Assembly: GCA_947167515.1 (NCBI GenBank)
Contig: CAMVIM010000016.1
Location: 1 to 64,000 of the forward strand
Reading direction: 5' to 3'
Origin: an uncultured Prevotellaceae bacterium
GTDB lineage: Bacteria > Bacteroidota > Bacteroidia > Bacteroidales > Bacteroidaceae
Length of the DNA stretch: 64,000 nt
Below the pieces are notes generated by a model. It searched no databases, had not been told where the DNA came from, and saw nothing but the letters and a program-made list of their open reading frames with translations. This document shows positions 51,316-60,336 of this stretch, piece by piece (within the stretch, counting starts at the first letter, position 1; every line of letters starts with the position of its first letter). Both the position numbers and the translations under genes were made by a program.

Positions 51316-51951
51316 ATGGAAGAAATTATCCTCAATTTGACGAATGGAGCGCTCGACAACCTGAACTATGGTTGGGTCATATTGTTCATGGCTATCGAGA
51401 GTTCGTTCATTCCTTTTCCCTCAGAAGTGGTGATGATTCCTGCTGCTTACATGGCAGCAGAGACGGGCGAGATGTCTTACCCGATGATCATCTTGTGTGG
51501 CACGTTGGGTGCCTTGATTGGTGCTTTGATTAACTATGGACTTGCTTACTCTTTGGGACGTCCGATTGTGTATGCGTTTGCCAATAGTCGCTTCGGTCAC
51601 ATGTGCCTGATTGATGCGGAGAAGGTGGAGAAGGCGGAGGCGTATTTCGACAAGCGGGGTGCCATCTCCACGCTGATTGGCCGCATGATTCCAGCCATTC
51701 GTCAGCTCATCAGCATTCCTGCCGGTTTGGCAAAGATGAACCTGCTGCCGTTCTGCCTCTACACCTGTCTGGGTGCAGGACTCTGGAACAGCATCCTCGT
51801 GGGTATCGGTGCGGCTTTCCATTCGACGATGCCGAAGCAGGAACTTATCGACATCATCGCGCACTATTCGCACATCATTGGCGTGGCTGCCATCGTGATT
51901 GTGGTGGCGATTGTCGCGTATTTAATATATAAAGGTGTGAAGAAGAATTGA
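51316..51951 (+). CDS. DedA-family membrane protein
   Basis: 211 residues from the ATG just after the promoter. DedA/VTT proteins are implicated in undecaprenyl-phosphate or phospholipid translocation. Marks: ESSFIPFPSEVVMIPAAYMA (conserved E-x5-P-P/S-E), GALIGALINYGLAYSLGRP, YFDKRGAISTLIGRMIPAIRQLISIPAGLAKM (F/Y-D-x-H/R-G and R-x-I-P-x-x-R motifs), and two or three further helices. An in-frame reading upstream to 51232 crosses the promoter and is rejected. Confidence 0.9.
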   Translation: MEEIILNLTNGALDNLNYGWVILFMAIESSFIPFPSEVVMIPAAYMAAETGEMSYPMIILCGTLGALIGALINYGLAYSLGRPIVYAFANSRFGHMCLIDAEKVEKAEAYFDKRGAISTLIGRMIPAIRQLISIPAGLAKMNLLPFCLYTCLGAGLWNSILVGIGAAFHSTMPKQELIDIIAHYSHIIGVAAIVIVVAIVAYLIYKGVKKN

Positions 51952-51959
51952 ACGAAATG

Positions 51960-52080
51960 TATTTCATATAAAAAATCATGATAATTCGTGGCTGATTCAT
52001 GATAATTTATGTTTTATTTATAACACGAATTTCCATCAATTAACTGCGAATTGTCATAAATTAAATTTTTGATAGTTACG
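51960..52080. repeat. Imperfect 21-bp-spaced repeats upstream of ffh
   Basis: TCATGATAATT at 51976 and 51997 (21 bp apart), and CGAATT at 52026 and 52047 (21 bp apart); AATTCGTG and CACGAATT also form an inverted pair. This is a looser pattern than the 23-bp arrays elsewhere. No clear ffh promoter could be picked out of it. Confidence 0.5.
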
Positions 52081-52088
52081 TAAATATT

Positions 52089-53444
52089 ATGTTTGAAAAT
52101 TTAAGCGAGAGACTGGAACGGTCTTTCAAGATACTGAAGGGTGAGGGTAAAATCACCGAGATTAACGTAGCGGAGACGCTGAAGGATGTGCGTAAGGCAC
52201 TTCTGGAGGCTGACGTGAACTATAAGGTTGCCAAGACCTTCACGGACACCGTGAAGCAGAAGGCGCTGGGTCAGAATGTGCTGACAGCCGTGAAGCCTGG
52301 CCAGATGATGGTCAAGATTGTACACGATGAACTGGCCGAACTGATGGGTGGTCAGGCCACGGAACTGAACCTGGCGGGTCGTCCAACGGTCATCCTGATG
52401 GCAGGTTTGAACGGTGCCGGTAAGACCACCATGTCGGGCAAGCTGGCTTTGCGTCTGAAGACCCAGAACCACAAGAAGCCCTTGCTCGCTGCCTGCGACA
52501 CCTTCCGTCCTGCGGCTATGGAGCAGTTGCGTGTGTTGGCCGAGCAGGTGGGCGTACCTTGCTATTTGGAAGAAGGTGCCACCGACCCGATCGCTGTGGC
52601 TCAGCACGCCATTCAGGAGGCCAAGGCCAAGAGCTATGACGTGGTGATTGTCGATACGGCTGGCCGTCAGTCGATTGATGAGGAATTGATGCAGCAGATT
52701 GAGCAGATCAAGGCTGCAGTCAATCCTCATGAGACCTTGCTCGTGGTGGATGCCATGACTGGTCAAGATGCCGTGAATACCGCCAAGACTTTCAACGAAA
52801 GGTTGGAGATTGATGGTGTCATCCTTACGAAACTGGATGGTGACACGCGTGGTGGTGCAGCCCTCTCCATCCGCACGGTAGTGGATAAGCCCATCAAGTT
52901 TGTGGGTACAGGCGAGAAGATGGAGGCTCTCGATGTGTTCCATCCCGAACGTATGGCAGACCGCATCCTCGGCATGGGCGACATTGTCTCGTTCGTGGAA
53001 CGTGCCCAGCAGCAGTTCGATGAGGAAGAGGCCAAGCGTTTGGAGAAGAAGATTGCCAAGAATAAGTTCGACTACAACGACTTCCTCGGGCAAATCGGAC
53101 AAATCAAGAAGATGGGTAACATCAAGGATTTGGCTTCGATGATTCCAGGTGTGGGCAAAGCCCTGAAGGATGTGGATATTGATGACAATGCCTTCAAGTC
53201 GGTGGAAGCGATGATTGGTTCGATGACCCCCTACGAGAGAGAACACCCCGAGTGCATCAACATGTCACGCAAACAGCGCATTGCGAAAGGTGCAGGCGTC
53301 TCGATTGACGAGGTGAACCGCATCACGAAGCAGTTTGAACAGATGCGCAAGATGATGCGCCAGATGACCAGTCCGAAGATGGCTCAGGCAATGGCGCAGA
53401 TGCAGCGAATGAAGGGAATGAAAGGCGGTATGCCAAGGTTCTAA
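52089..53444 (+). CDS. ffh: Signal recognition particle GTPase Ffh
   Basis: Co-translational membrane targeting. 451 residues: N domain, G domain (GLNGAGKTTMSGKLA, DTFRPAAMEQL, DTAGRQSID, TKLDGDTRGGAA, GTGEKMEALDVFHP) and Met-rich M domain (MRKMMRQMTSPKMAQAMAQM, ending KGGMPRF) that binds SRP RNA and signal peptides. FolD follows by 49 bp on the same strand. Confidence 0.97.
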   Translation: MFENLSERLERSFKILKGEGKITEINVAETLKDVRKALLEADVNYKVAKTFTDTVKQKALGQNVLTAVKPGQMMVKIVHDELAELMGGQATELNLAGRPTVILMAGLNGAGKTTMSGKLALRLKTQNHKKPLLAACDTFRPAAMEQLRVLAEQVGVPCYLEEGATDPIAVAQHAIQEAKAKSYDVVIVDTAGRQSIDEELMQQIEQIKAAVNPHETLLVVDAMTGQDAVNTAKTFNERLEIDGVILTKLDGDTRGGAALSIRTVVDKPIKFVGTGEKMEALDVFHPERMADRILGMGDIVSFVERAQQQFDEEEAKRLEKKIAKNKFDYNDFLGQIGQIKKMGNIKDLASMIPGVGKALKDVDIDDNAFKSVEAMIGSMTPYEREHPECINMSRKQRIAKGAGVSIDEVNRITKQFEQMRKMMRQMTSPKMAQAMAQMQRMKGMKGGMPRF

Positions 53445-53493
53445 TGTCAATCTATGATGCGACATCGTCGCAGCAAACAAAACAAACGAAAAA

Positions 53494-54372
53494 ATGCAAC
53501 TGATAGACGGAAAAGCAACAGCGGCAGCCATCAAGGCTGAGATAGCTGAAGAAGTGAAAAGAATAGTGGATGCAGGAGGCAAGCGTCCCCACCTCGCAGC
53601 CATTCTCGTAGGTCACGACGGAGGCAGCGAGACCTATGTGAAGAACAAGGTGCTGGCTTGTGAGGCTTGCGGCTTCACCTCTACCCTCCTCCGCTTCGAG
53701 GATGATATCACCGAAGAGTTCCTCCTCCAGCAGGTGGAGAAGCTCAACAACGATGCTGATGTGGATGGTTTCATCGTACAACTTCCCCTGCCCAAGCATA
53801 TCTCTGAGCAGAAAATCATCGAAGCCATTGACTATCGCAAGGATGTGGATGGTTTTCACCCCATCAATGTGGGTCGCATGGCCATCGGGCTCCCCTGCTA
53901 CATCTCTGCCACTCCGCTGGGCATCATCACCCTGCTGAAGCGCTATAACATTGAGACAAGTGGCAAGAAGTGCGTCATCCTTGGACGTTCCAACATTGTC
54001 GGAAAACCCATGGCGCAGCTCATGATGCAAAAACAATATGGCGACGCCACCGTGACGGTGTGCCACAGCCGTTCGAAGACCTTGAAGGAGGAATGCCGAC
54101 AGGCAGACATCATCATCGCAGCCATCGGCCAGCCGAATTTTGTGTCAGAAGACATGGTGAAAGAAGGTGCTGTCATCATCGATGTGGGTACTACCCGTGT
54201 ACCCGACTCCACTCGCAAGTCTGGGTTCCGTCTCAATGGTGATGTGGATTTTGAGCACGTGGCATCAAAATGCTCATTCATCACTCCAGTACCTGGTGGC
54301 GTTGGCCCTATGACCATCTGCTCGTTGATGAAGAATACATTGAGCGCTGGTCGCAAAGAATTCTACAAATAG
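53494..54372 (+). CDS. folD: Bifunctional methylene-THF dehydrogenase/cyclohydrolase
   Basis: Interconverts 5,10-methylene-THF and 10-formyl-THF. 292 residues with [22 protein letters not shown] (catalytic Tyr/Lys region), [27 protein letters not shown], the NADP site [17 protein letters not shown] and [16 protein letters not shown]. Complete and typical. Confidence 0.97.
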   Translation: MQLIDGKATAAAIKAEIAEEVKRIVDAGGKRPHLAAILVGHDGGSETYVKNKVLACEACGFTSTLLRFEDDITEEFLLQQVEKLNNDADVDGFIVQLPLPKHISEQKIIEAIDYRKDVDGFHPINVGRMAIGLPCYISATPLGIITLLKRYNIETSGKKCVILGRSNIVGKPMAQLMMQKQYGDATVTVCHSRSKTLKEECRQADIIIAAIGQPNFVSEDMVKEGAVIIDVGTTRVPDSTRKSGFRLNGDVDFEHVASKCSFITPVPGGVGPMTICSLMKNTLSAGRKEFYK

Positions 54373-54416
54373 GCCTTTAGCCTGCTTGTAAGAATGCCAC
54401 AGCGGCGTAAATATAG

Positions 54417-54463
54417 AAAAAACGAGGAAAAGTGAGGCTAACCCTCAATTTTCTTCGTTTTTT
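54417..54463 (+). terminator. ffh-folD terminator
   Basis: Long stem from AAAAAACGAGGAAAAG.. pairing with ..TTTTCTTCGTTTTTT around a CTAAC loop, ending in T residues; 45 bp after the folD stop. Confidence 0.85.
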
Positions 54464-54465
54464 AT

Positions 54466-54496
54466 TTTGTCATTCCCGAAAAACTTCCTACCTTTG
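54466..54496 (+). promoter_or_regulatory. tRNA-His promoter
   Basis: TTTG (54466-54469), 19-base spacer, TACCTTTG (54489-54496), followed by GCACTCGCAAA as in the tRNA-Glu and tRNA-Ser promoters. Confidence 0.8.
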
Positions 54497-54527
54497 CACT
54501 CGCAAATCAGAAATGACCTTGCTACAT

Positions 54528-54605
54528 GGTGGATGTAGTTCAGTTGGTTAGAGCGTCAGATTGTGGTTCTGAATGTCGTGGGTTCGAGTCCCACCCTCCA
54601 CCCCA
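54528..54605 (+). tRNA. tRNA-His (GTG)
   Basis: Extra G at -1 paired with C73, as required for His-tRNA. Acceptor GTGGATG/CCTCCAC (one T-C mismatch), anticodon loop TTGTGGT giving GTG, T-loop GGTTCGAGTCC, CCA encoded. Confidence 0.95.
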
Positions 54606-54606
54606 A

Positions 54607-54642
54607 CAGAAAAGCCTCTCGGAATTCCGTGAGGCTTTTCTG
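54607..54642. terminator. Terminator after tRNA-His
   Basis: CAGAAAAGCCTC (54607-54618) with GAGGCTTTTCTG (54631-54642), perfect 12-bp stem; T-rich on the right. It may also serve the oppositely oriented cotransporter gene that ends at 54683. Confidence 0.85.
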
Positions 54643-54682
54643 TTTTCTTTCTGTTTGTTGTCTTGCGTCAAGCTATTTTGTG

Positions 54683-56452
54683 TCAAGCACTTTTGAGGCG
54701 CGTGCCCATACGTGCTTCAACTACGTTCACCACATAGTCTCCGAGTTTCTCACATTCGTTAATGAGATCCATATAGACTGTTCCAACGGCGTAGGTGTAT
54801 TCGTGATTGTTGATATCGACGATGTTCTGCACCTTGAGTTGGTTGCGGTAGTTGTTGATCTCGTTTTCAATGTTGAAGGAACGCTTCATGTCATAAGACT
54901 CCTTGCGTCCACCCATCAGGCGATTCATCTCAGAGAGTGACTGGTCGGTGAGACTCATCATCTGATGGATATGGTCATACTGACGCTCGATGAAGTGGTC
55001 TTGTTTGCCGTTGTATTTGCGCTGAATGGTGCGAGCCATGTTGTAGCATGCGTCGCCAATAGACTCCAGTTCAGAAATCTCACGCAACATGGCACGAATC
55101 TTTGCCTTCGTCTCATCAGACAAATGCGCATCACTGACAGAATCAAGGTATTTGGCAATCTCCAACTCCATGTTGTCGGAGATGTCTTCATATTTCTCAA
55201 TGCGTGTGAAGAGTTTGTTGAAGTCACCTGCTTGTGCCTTTTTCTCTTTGGCTGTTGTACTACTACTCAAGTCAAGCAACTGGACAACCATTCCGAACAT
55301 GCGTTGCATACGATCTGAGAAAGCGGCAATTTCTTTCTGAGCTTCGAACACTGAAAGTTCGGGAGTTTTCATGAAACCAGCAGTAATGAAATGCAGACGG
55401 AAATCCTCCTCCTCATCCACCTTCTTAGGCTTGATGACCCAGCAGACAAATCTTTCAATCTGAGGAATGAACCAAATGAGGATGGCTGTGTTGACCACAT
55501 TGAAGGTAGTATGGAAAGCAGCCAACACGAAATTCAGTTTGGCGGCATTGGCAAGGAATGCGGTACTGCTAGCGGTACTCTTCGTCATTTCCACATCATA
55601 ACCAACCCAACCGCACACCATATCGATGAAGTAACGGAATACGAACAGAATCCACAGAACGCCAAACACGTTGAAGAACATATGGGCTAAAGCTGCACGA
55701 CGAGCTTGTGTGTTAGCAGAAAGAGCTGCGAGGTTTGAGGTGATGGTGGTTCCAATATTCTCACCCAGCACCAAAGCAATACCCTGATAGATGGGCATCG
55801 CACCTGTAGAACACAGTAACATTGTGATGGCCATCACCGCTGCAGACGACTGCACACAGAAGGTCATGACACCACCCAAGACGAGAAAAACAAGCGTGGT
55901 CCAGAAGGAGTTGGGATCAAATGATTTGAAGAAGGAGGTGACGGCTTCGTTGTTTGCCAAGTCCATTGACATGCCAGTTGCTTTCAAGGTCGTGAGACCC
56001 AACAGCAAGAGACCAATACCAAACAGGAAATCGCCAATATAACGATGTTTCTTCATGTAAATGAGTACGATACCGATAAAGAAACCCACGTATGACACGA
56101 TGCCGATGTCAAATGGAGAGGCTTCGTTGCCCGACGTACCTACCGCCATAATCCAAGCCGTAAGCGTTGTACCGATGTTGGCACCCATGATGACAGAAAT
56201 GGCTTGTGCCAGCGTGAGCAGACCAGCGTTGACAAACGAGACGGTCATTACGGTTGTGGCGGTTGAAGACTGTACTGAAGCTGTCACTAATGTACCGGTC
56301 AACATACCCGTGAAACGGTTGGTGGTCATTGCACCCAGCACGTGGCGCAGTTGAGGACCGGCCATCTTCTGGAGAGCTTCACTCATGGCCTTCATACCGA
56401 ACATGAGGAGTGCAAGCGAACCCAGAAGTTTGAAAATAATCCAGATTGACAT
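54683..56452 (-). CDS. Na/Pi cotransporter family protein with PhoU-like tail
   Basis: 589 residues. Two Na/Pi-cotransport repeats in the membrane half, each with the QSS motif (ASVQSSTATTVM and CVQSSAAVMAI), GANIGTT and GENIGTT, then a cytoplasmic helical PhoU-like domain (ELSVFEAQKEIAAFSDRMQRMFGMV, FNKLFTRIEKYEDISDNMELEIAKYL). It should import phosphate or a similar anion with sodium. Divergent from the GH35 gene. Confidence 0.92.
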   Translation of the reverse strand: MSIWIIFKLLGSLALLMFGMKAMSEALQKMAGPQLRHVLGAMTTNRFTGMLTGTLVTASVQSSTATTVMTVSFVNAGLLTLAQAISVIMGANIGTTLTAWIMAVGTSGNEASPFDIGIVSYVGFFIGIVLIYMKKHRYIGDFLFGIGLLLLGLTTLKATGMSMDLANNEAVTSFFKSFDPNSFWTTLVFLVLGGVMTFCVQSSAAVMAITMLLCSTGAMPIYQGIALVLGENIGTTITSNLAALSANTQARRAALAHMFFNVFGVLWILFVFRYFIDMVCGWVGYDVEMTKSTASSTAFLANAAKLNFVLAAFHTTFNVVNTAILIWFIPQIERFVCWVIKPKKVDEEEDFRLHFITAGFMKTPELSVFEAQKEIAAFSDRMQRMFGMVVQLLDLSSSTTAKEKKAQAGDFNKLFTRIEKYEDISDNMELEIAKYLDSVSDAHLSDETKAKIRAMLREISELESIGDACYNMARTIQRKYNGKQDHFIERQYDHIHQMMSLTDQSLSEMNRLMGGRKESYDMKRSFNIENEINNYRNQLKVQNIVDINNHEYTYAVGTVYMDLINECEKLGDYVVNVVEARMGTRLKSA

Positions 56453-56481
56453 AATATGGGTTGTGAATGAGTTAGTTGATG

Positions 56482-56513
56482 CAAAGATACGCCATTTTTT
56501 TAGTTTGATACAA
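56482..56513 (-). promoter_or_regulatory. Cotransporter promoter
   Basis: TATCTTTG (56482-56489) with TTG about 21 bases upstream on the minus strand; leader about 33 bases. Confidence 0.7.
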
Positions 56514-56529
56514 GAAAACGTTAAAAAAG

Positions 56530-56561
56530 TTTGTGGAAAAACGAAAGAAACTGTACCTTTG
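56530..56561 (+). promoter_or_regulatory. GH35 gene promoter
   Basis: TTTG (56530-56533), 20-base spacer, TACCTTTG (56554-56561); leader about 32 bases. Confidence 0.8.
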
Positions 56562-56597
56562 TCTTTGGAAATATCTAAACTATAACCTATTTATACA

Positions 56598-59000
56598 ATG
56601 AAAAAAATCTTTTGTTTGTTTTCCCTCATGGCTGCACTGATGGTGGCAACACCTTCTTTTGCCCAAAAAGCCAAGGGAACGTTTGAGGCAGGCAACGGTA
56701 CGTTCATGCTCAATGGAAAGCCTTTCATCGTGAAGGCTGCAGAGATTCACTATCCTCGTATTCCCAAGGCCTATTGGGAGCACCGCATCAAGATGTGTAA
56801 GGCATTGGGTATGAACACCGTATGCATCTACATCTTCTGGAATATCCATGAGCAGCGTGAGGGTCAGTTCGACTTCACAGGCAACAACGACGTGGCCGAG
56901 TTCTGTCGTCTGGCTCAGAAGAACGGCATGTATGTCATCGTGCGTCCTGGTCCCTACGTGTGTGCGGAGTGGGAAATGGGCGGTCTCCCTTGGTGGCTGC
57001 TGAAGAAAAAGGACATTCGTCTGCGCGAGCGCGATCCTTTTTTTATGGAACGTGTGAAGATTTTCGAGGAGAAGGTGGGCGAACAGCTGGCTGGCTTGAC
57101 CATTCAGAAAGGTGGCCCCATCATCATGGTGCAGGTGGAGAACGAGTACGGCTCTTACGGAGAGGACAAGCCTTACGTGAGCGAGATTCGTGATTGTCTG
57201 CGCGGCATCTACGGAAAAGACCTGGCGCTCTTCCAATGCGACTGGTCGTCCAACTTCGAGAAGAACGGCCTTGATGACCTCACATGGACGATGAACTTCG
57301 GCACAGGTGCGAACATCAACGACCAGTTCCGCCGTCTGGGCGAACTGCGTCCCAACGCCCCCAAGATGTGTTCCGAGTTTTGGAGCGGATGGTTCGACAA
57401 ATGGGGTGCTCGTCATGAGACCCGTCCAGCCAAGGACATGGTGGAGGGCATGGACGAAATGCTCTCGAAGGGCATCAGCTTTTCCCTCTATATGACGCAC
57501 GGAGGAACAAGCTTCGGCCATTGGGCAGGTGCCAACTCTCCAGGCTTTGCTCCTGATGTGACCAGCTACGACTACGATGCGCCTATTAACGAGTACGGTC
57601 ACGCTACGCCGAAGTTCTGGGAACTGCGCAAGATGATGGAAAAATATAATGATGGTAAGGCTTTGCCTGCTGTGCCGAAGGATGTAGCACCAATCATCAC
57701 GGTGCCTAAGTTTGAGTTGAAAGAGTTCTCTTCTATATTCAATGGCATAGATTCACAATTCAAATTGCCCATTCGCAAGGATGGTGGCTTGATGACCTTT
57801 GAAGAGATGGACATGGGTTGGGGTTCGATGCTTTACACAACCACTATGCCAGAAATTCCCGCACAGAGCGTTATTACGGCTGATTTCCATGACTTTGCGC
57901 AAGTGTTCATCAATGGCAAATACATTGGAAAGATTGACCGTGTGAAGAATGAGAAGAGCCTCACGCTGCCCCCTGTAAAGAAGGGCGATGAATTGGAAAT
58001 CCTTGTTGAAGCGATGGGACGCATCAACTTTGGCCGCGCCATCAAAGACTTCAAAGGCATTGTGGGCGAAGTGGCTATCACAGCAGAAGTGGAAGGCATC
58101 GAAACCACATGGAAACCACAAAATTGGGTTAAATTCGGATTGCCTGACTCTTATGAGAAAGCTGCAGATGCTTTTGTCCACAACAATGATTACACAAAAG
58201 CTGAAAATGAAGGCCAGCGATTGGGCAAGAAGCCACAATGGAACGTTGATGGACTTGATTTGGTGAGCAAGCGTGGCTACTATCGTGGCTACTTCAACCT
58301 CACCAAAGTAGGCGACACTTTCCTGAATTTCGAGACTTGGGGCAAGGGACAAGTTTATGTGAATGGTCATGCTCTCGGCCGCATTTGGTCAATTGGTCCT
58401 CAGCAAACACTCTACGTGCCTGGTTGCTGGCTGAAGAAGGGCAAGAACGAAATCATCGTGCTCGATGTGGTAGGTCCTAAAGAGGCTGTGGTTTGGGGGC
58501 AGGCAGAGCCTGAACTCAACAAGCTTCAGTTGGAGAAGTCGAACAAGCATAACAACATTGGTGACAAGCCCGACCTCAACAGTGCCACACCTGCTGCTAC
58601 GGGTAGCTTCAATGCTGGCAATGGTTGGCAGGCCGTCAAGTTTGCTACTCCAGCAAAGGGACGTTATCTCGCCATCGAATGTCTTTCCACTCAGAAGGAA
58701 GGCGACTTTGTTGCCATCGCTGAACTTTATCTGCAAGGTGTTGATGGTAAGCGTATCTCTCGTGAGCCTTGGACCACCAAGTATGCCAACAGCGAGGAGG
58801 AGAACGGCAATCACACTGGCGACAAAGTGTATGACCTGCAAGAATCCACTTATTGGCAGACAGAGAAAGGTGCCGCACTCCCCCACCTCCTCGTCATTGA
58901 CCTCGGCAGCGAGCAAACCATCTCAGCCCTTGAATATCTTCCGCGTGCAGAACAAGGAGCCCCCGGCAGCCTGAAGAACTACAAGATTTATCTCTACTGA
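56598..59000 (+). CDS. Secreted GH35 beta-galactosidase
   Basis: Glycoside hydrolase family 35, hydrolysing terminal beta-galactosides. 800 residues: signal peptide (to about AQKAK, residue 22), TIM barrel with EIHYPRIPKAYW, RPGPYVCAEWEMGGLPWWL, acid/base E183 in VENEYGS and nucleophile E260 in CSEFWSGWFDKWG, beta-sandwich domains (FINGKYIGKIDR; GYYRGYFNL; VYVNGHALGRIWSIGPQQTLY), and a C-terminal F5/8-type (discoidin-like) domain, about 665-800. It is probably periplasmic and, with no polysaccharide-utilisation genes nearby, its natural glycan is unclear. Confidence 0.95.
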   Translation: MKKIFCLFSLMAALMVATPSFAQKAKGTFEAGNGTFMLNGKPFIVKAAEIHYPRIPKAYWEHRIKMCKALGMNTVCIYIFWNIHEQREGQFDFTGNNDVAEFCRLAQKNGMYVIVRPGPYVCAEWEMGGLPWWLLKKKDIRLRERDPFFMERVKIFEEKVGEQLAGLTIQKGGPIIMVQVENEYGSYGEDKPYVSEIRDCLRGIYGKDLALFQCDWSSNFEKNGLDDLTWTMNFGTGANINDQFRRLGELRPNAPKMCSEFWSGWFDKWGARHETRPAKDMVEGMDEMLSKGISFSLYMTHGGTSFGHWAGANSPGFAPDVTSYDYDAPINEYGHATPKFWELRKMMEKYNDGKALPAVPKDVAPIITVPKFELKEFSSIFNGIDSQFKLPIRKDGGLMTFEEMDMGWGSMLYTTTMPEIPAQSVITADFHDFAQVFINGKYIGKIDRVKNEKSLTLPPVKKGDELEILVEAMGRINFGRAIKDFKGIVGEVAITAEVEGIETTWKPQNWVKFGLPDSYEKAADAFVHNNDYTKAENEGQRLGKKPQWNVDGLDLVSKRGYYRGYFNLTKVGDTFLNFETWGKGQVYVNGHALGRIWSIGPQQTLYVPGCWLKKGKNEIIVLDVVGPKEAVVWGQAEPELNKLQLEKSNKHNNIGDKPDLNSATPAATGSFNAGNGWQAVKFATPAKGRYLAIECLSTQKEGDFVAIAELYLQGVDGKRISREPWTTKYANSEEENGNHTGDKVYDLQESTYWQTEKGAALPHLLVIDLGSEQTISALEYLPRAEQGAPGSLKNYKIYLY

Positions 59001-59006
59001 TAAAGC

Positions 59007-59039
59007 GAGGAAAAGGAACAATCGCAGTTCCTTTTCCTC
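59007..59039 (+). terminator. GH35 gene terminator
   Basis: GAGGAAAAGGAAC (59007-59019) and GTTCCTTTTCCTC (59027-59039), perfect 13-bp stem, 7-base loop, then CTTTAA. Confidence 0.85.
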
Positions 59040-59052
59040 CTTTAATGCAACG

Positions 59053-59121
59053 CCGTTGTATATTCAATCTGTACGCCGTTCCATTTGCATATTGTACGGC
59101 ACTCCATTCACATATTGTACG
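59053..59121. repeat. 23-bp-period tandem repeat array
   Basis: Three units end in TGTACG exactly 23 bp apart (GTACG at 59071, 59094 and 59117). Units 2 and 3 share CCATTxxCATATTGTACG; unit 1 and the partial fourth share (A/C)CGTTGTA. The array sits between the GH35 and ilvC terminators, where two operons converge. Confidence 0.88.
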
Positions 59122-59161
59122 ACGTTGTACATAATAACAAAAAACCGTTTCACCGAATAAC

Positions 59162-59207
59162 AAAGAAAGCCTCAACAGGACATCATCCCGTCGAGGCTTT
59201 CTTTTTG
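59162..59207 (-). terminator. ilv operon terminator
   Basis: AAAGAAAGCCTC (59162-59173) pairs with GAGGCTTTCTTT (59193-59204); T-run on the minus strand is short (TTTG) while the plus strand shows TTTTTG, so it may act both ways. Confidence 0.8.
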
Positions 59208-59232
59208 TTTGTTTATGTGTGTTCGGAACAGA

Positions 59233-60276
59233 TTAGTTGTTTTCAGGACGAAGCTGACGAACAACCTCTGCAGTGCGCCACATCTCAGAATCGTGGAGAG
59301 CAGCGAGCTCTTTCTCGAGACCTACGCGGTAGTCTGGCTTTGAGTTAGCGTCGATAGAAATCTGAGCCTCATGACCTGACTTCACAGAAGCATAGAGCTT
59401 CTCAACAACTGGCTTGATGGCATCGTGGAAAGGACCCATCCAGTCGAGGGCACCACGCTGTGCAGTGGTTGAGCAGTTAGCGTACATCCAGTCCATACCC
59501 TTCTGAGCGAAGAGAGGCATGAGTGACTGAGTGAGCTCTTCAACTGTCTCGTTGAATGCCTCAGATGGAGTGTGACCGTTCTCACGGAGCACTTCGTACT
59601 GAGCGAGGAGAAGACCTTGGATAGCACCCATAAGTGAACCACGCTCACCAGTGAGGTCAGAAGTAGCCTCGCGCTGGAAAGTAGTCTCGAACAAGTAGCC
59701 AGAACCGATACCGATACCCAGAGCGAGTGTACGGTCGAGAGCCTTGCCTGTAGCATCCTGATATACTGCATAAGAAGAGTTCAAACCACGACCTTCGAGG
59801 AACATGGTGCGGAGTGATGTACCAGAACCCTTTGGAGCCACCATGATGACGTCGATGTCCTTGGCAGGAACACATCCTGTGCGGTCATTCCAAGTGATAG
59901 CGAAACCATGAGAGAAGTAGAGAGCCTTACCAGGAGTGAGGTACTTCTTGAGAGTTGGCCATACAGACATCACAGCTGCGTCTGAAAGCAGGCACATCAC
60001 GATTGTACCCTTCTCTGCGGCCTCTTCGATAGAGAAGAGAGTCTCACCAGGAACCCAACCGTCCTTAATTGCCTTCTCAAAAGTCTTGCCCTGACGCTGA
60101 CCAACGATTACGTTGAAACCGTTGTCACGGAGGTTGCAAGCCTGACCAGGACCCTGAACGCCATAACCAATCACTGCGATAGTCTCGTCCTTCAAAATCT
60201 CGCGAGCTTTCTCCAGTGGGAATTCTTCACGTGTCATTACCTCTTCGATAACGCCACCAAAATTCATTTTTGCCAT
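59233..60276 (-). CDS. ilvC: Ketol-acid reductoisomerase
   Basis: Second step of isoleucine/valine synthesis. 347 residues with the NADPH site VIGYGVQGPGQACNLRDNGFNVIVGQRQGK, MVAPKGSGTSLR, and the metal-binding SDLTGERGSLMGAIQG (D and E ligands) and ETVEELTQSLM. It corresponds to class I in length. Last gene of the ilv operon; a hairpin GCAAGG..CCTTGC lies in the 60-bp spacer after ilvN. Confidence 0.96.
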   Translation of the reverse strand: MAKMNFGGVIEEVMTREEFPLEKAREILKDETIAVIGYGVQGPGQACNLRDNGFNVIVGQRQGKTFEKAIKDGWVPGETLFSIEEAAEKGTIVMCLLSDAAVMSVWPTLKKYLTPGKALYFSHGFAITWNDRTGCVPAKDIDVIMVAPKGSGTSLRTMFLEGRGLNSSYAVYQDATGKALDRTLALGIGIGSGYLFETTFQREATSDLTGERGSLMGAIQGLLLAQYEVLRENGHTPSEAFNETVEELTQSLMPLFAQKGMDWMYANCSTTAQRGALDWMGPFHDAIKPVVEKLYASVKSGHEAQISIDANSKPDYRVGLEKELAALHDSEMWRTAEVVRQLRPENN

Positions 60277-60336
60277 TTTCTTTTTGTTTTTATTTGTGCA
60301 AGGAAGTTCCTTGCGGGTTATTATTAAATGAATTGA

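Noticed and set aside
52101-53246. 381-codon open frame antisense to ffh
   Set aside because: It mirrors the conserved ffh coding sequence in the other strand, is His/Leu/Gln-rich with no family motif, and has no promoter.
56580-57602. 340-codon open frame antisense to the GH35 gene
   Set aside because: It lies opposite the catalytic barrel of a well-supported gene and has no recognisable domain.
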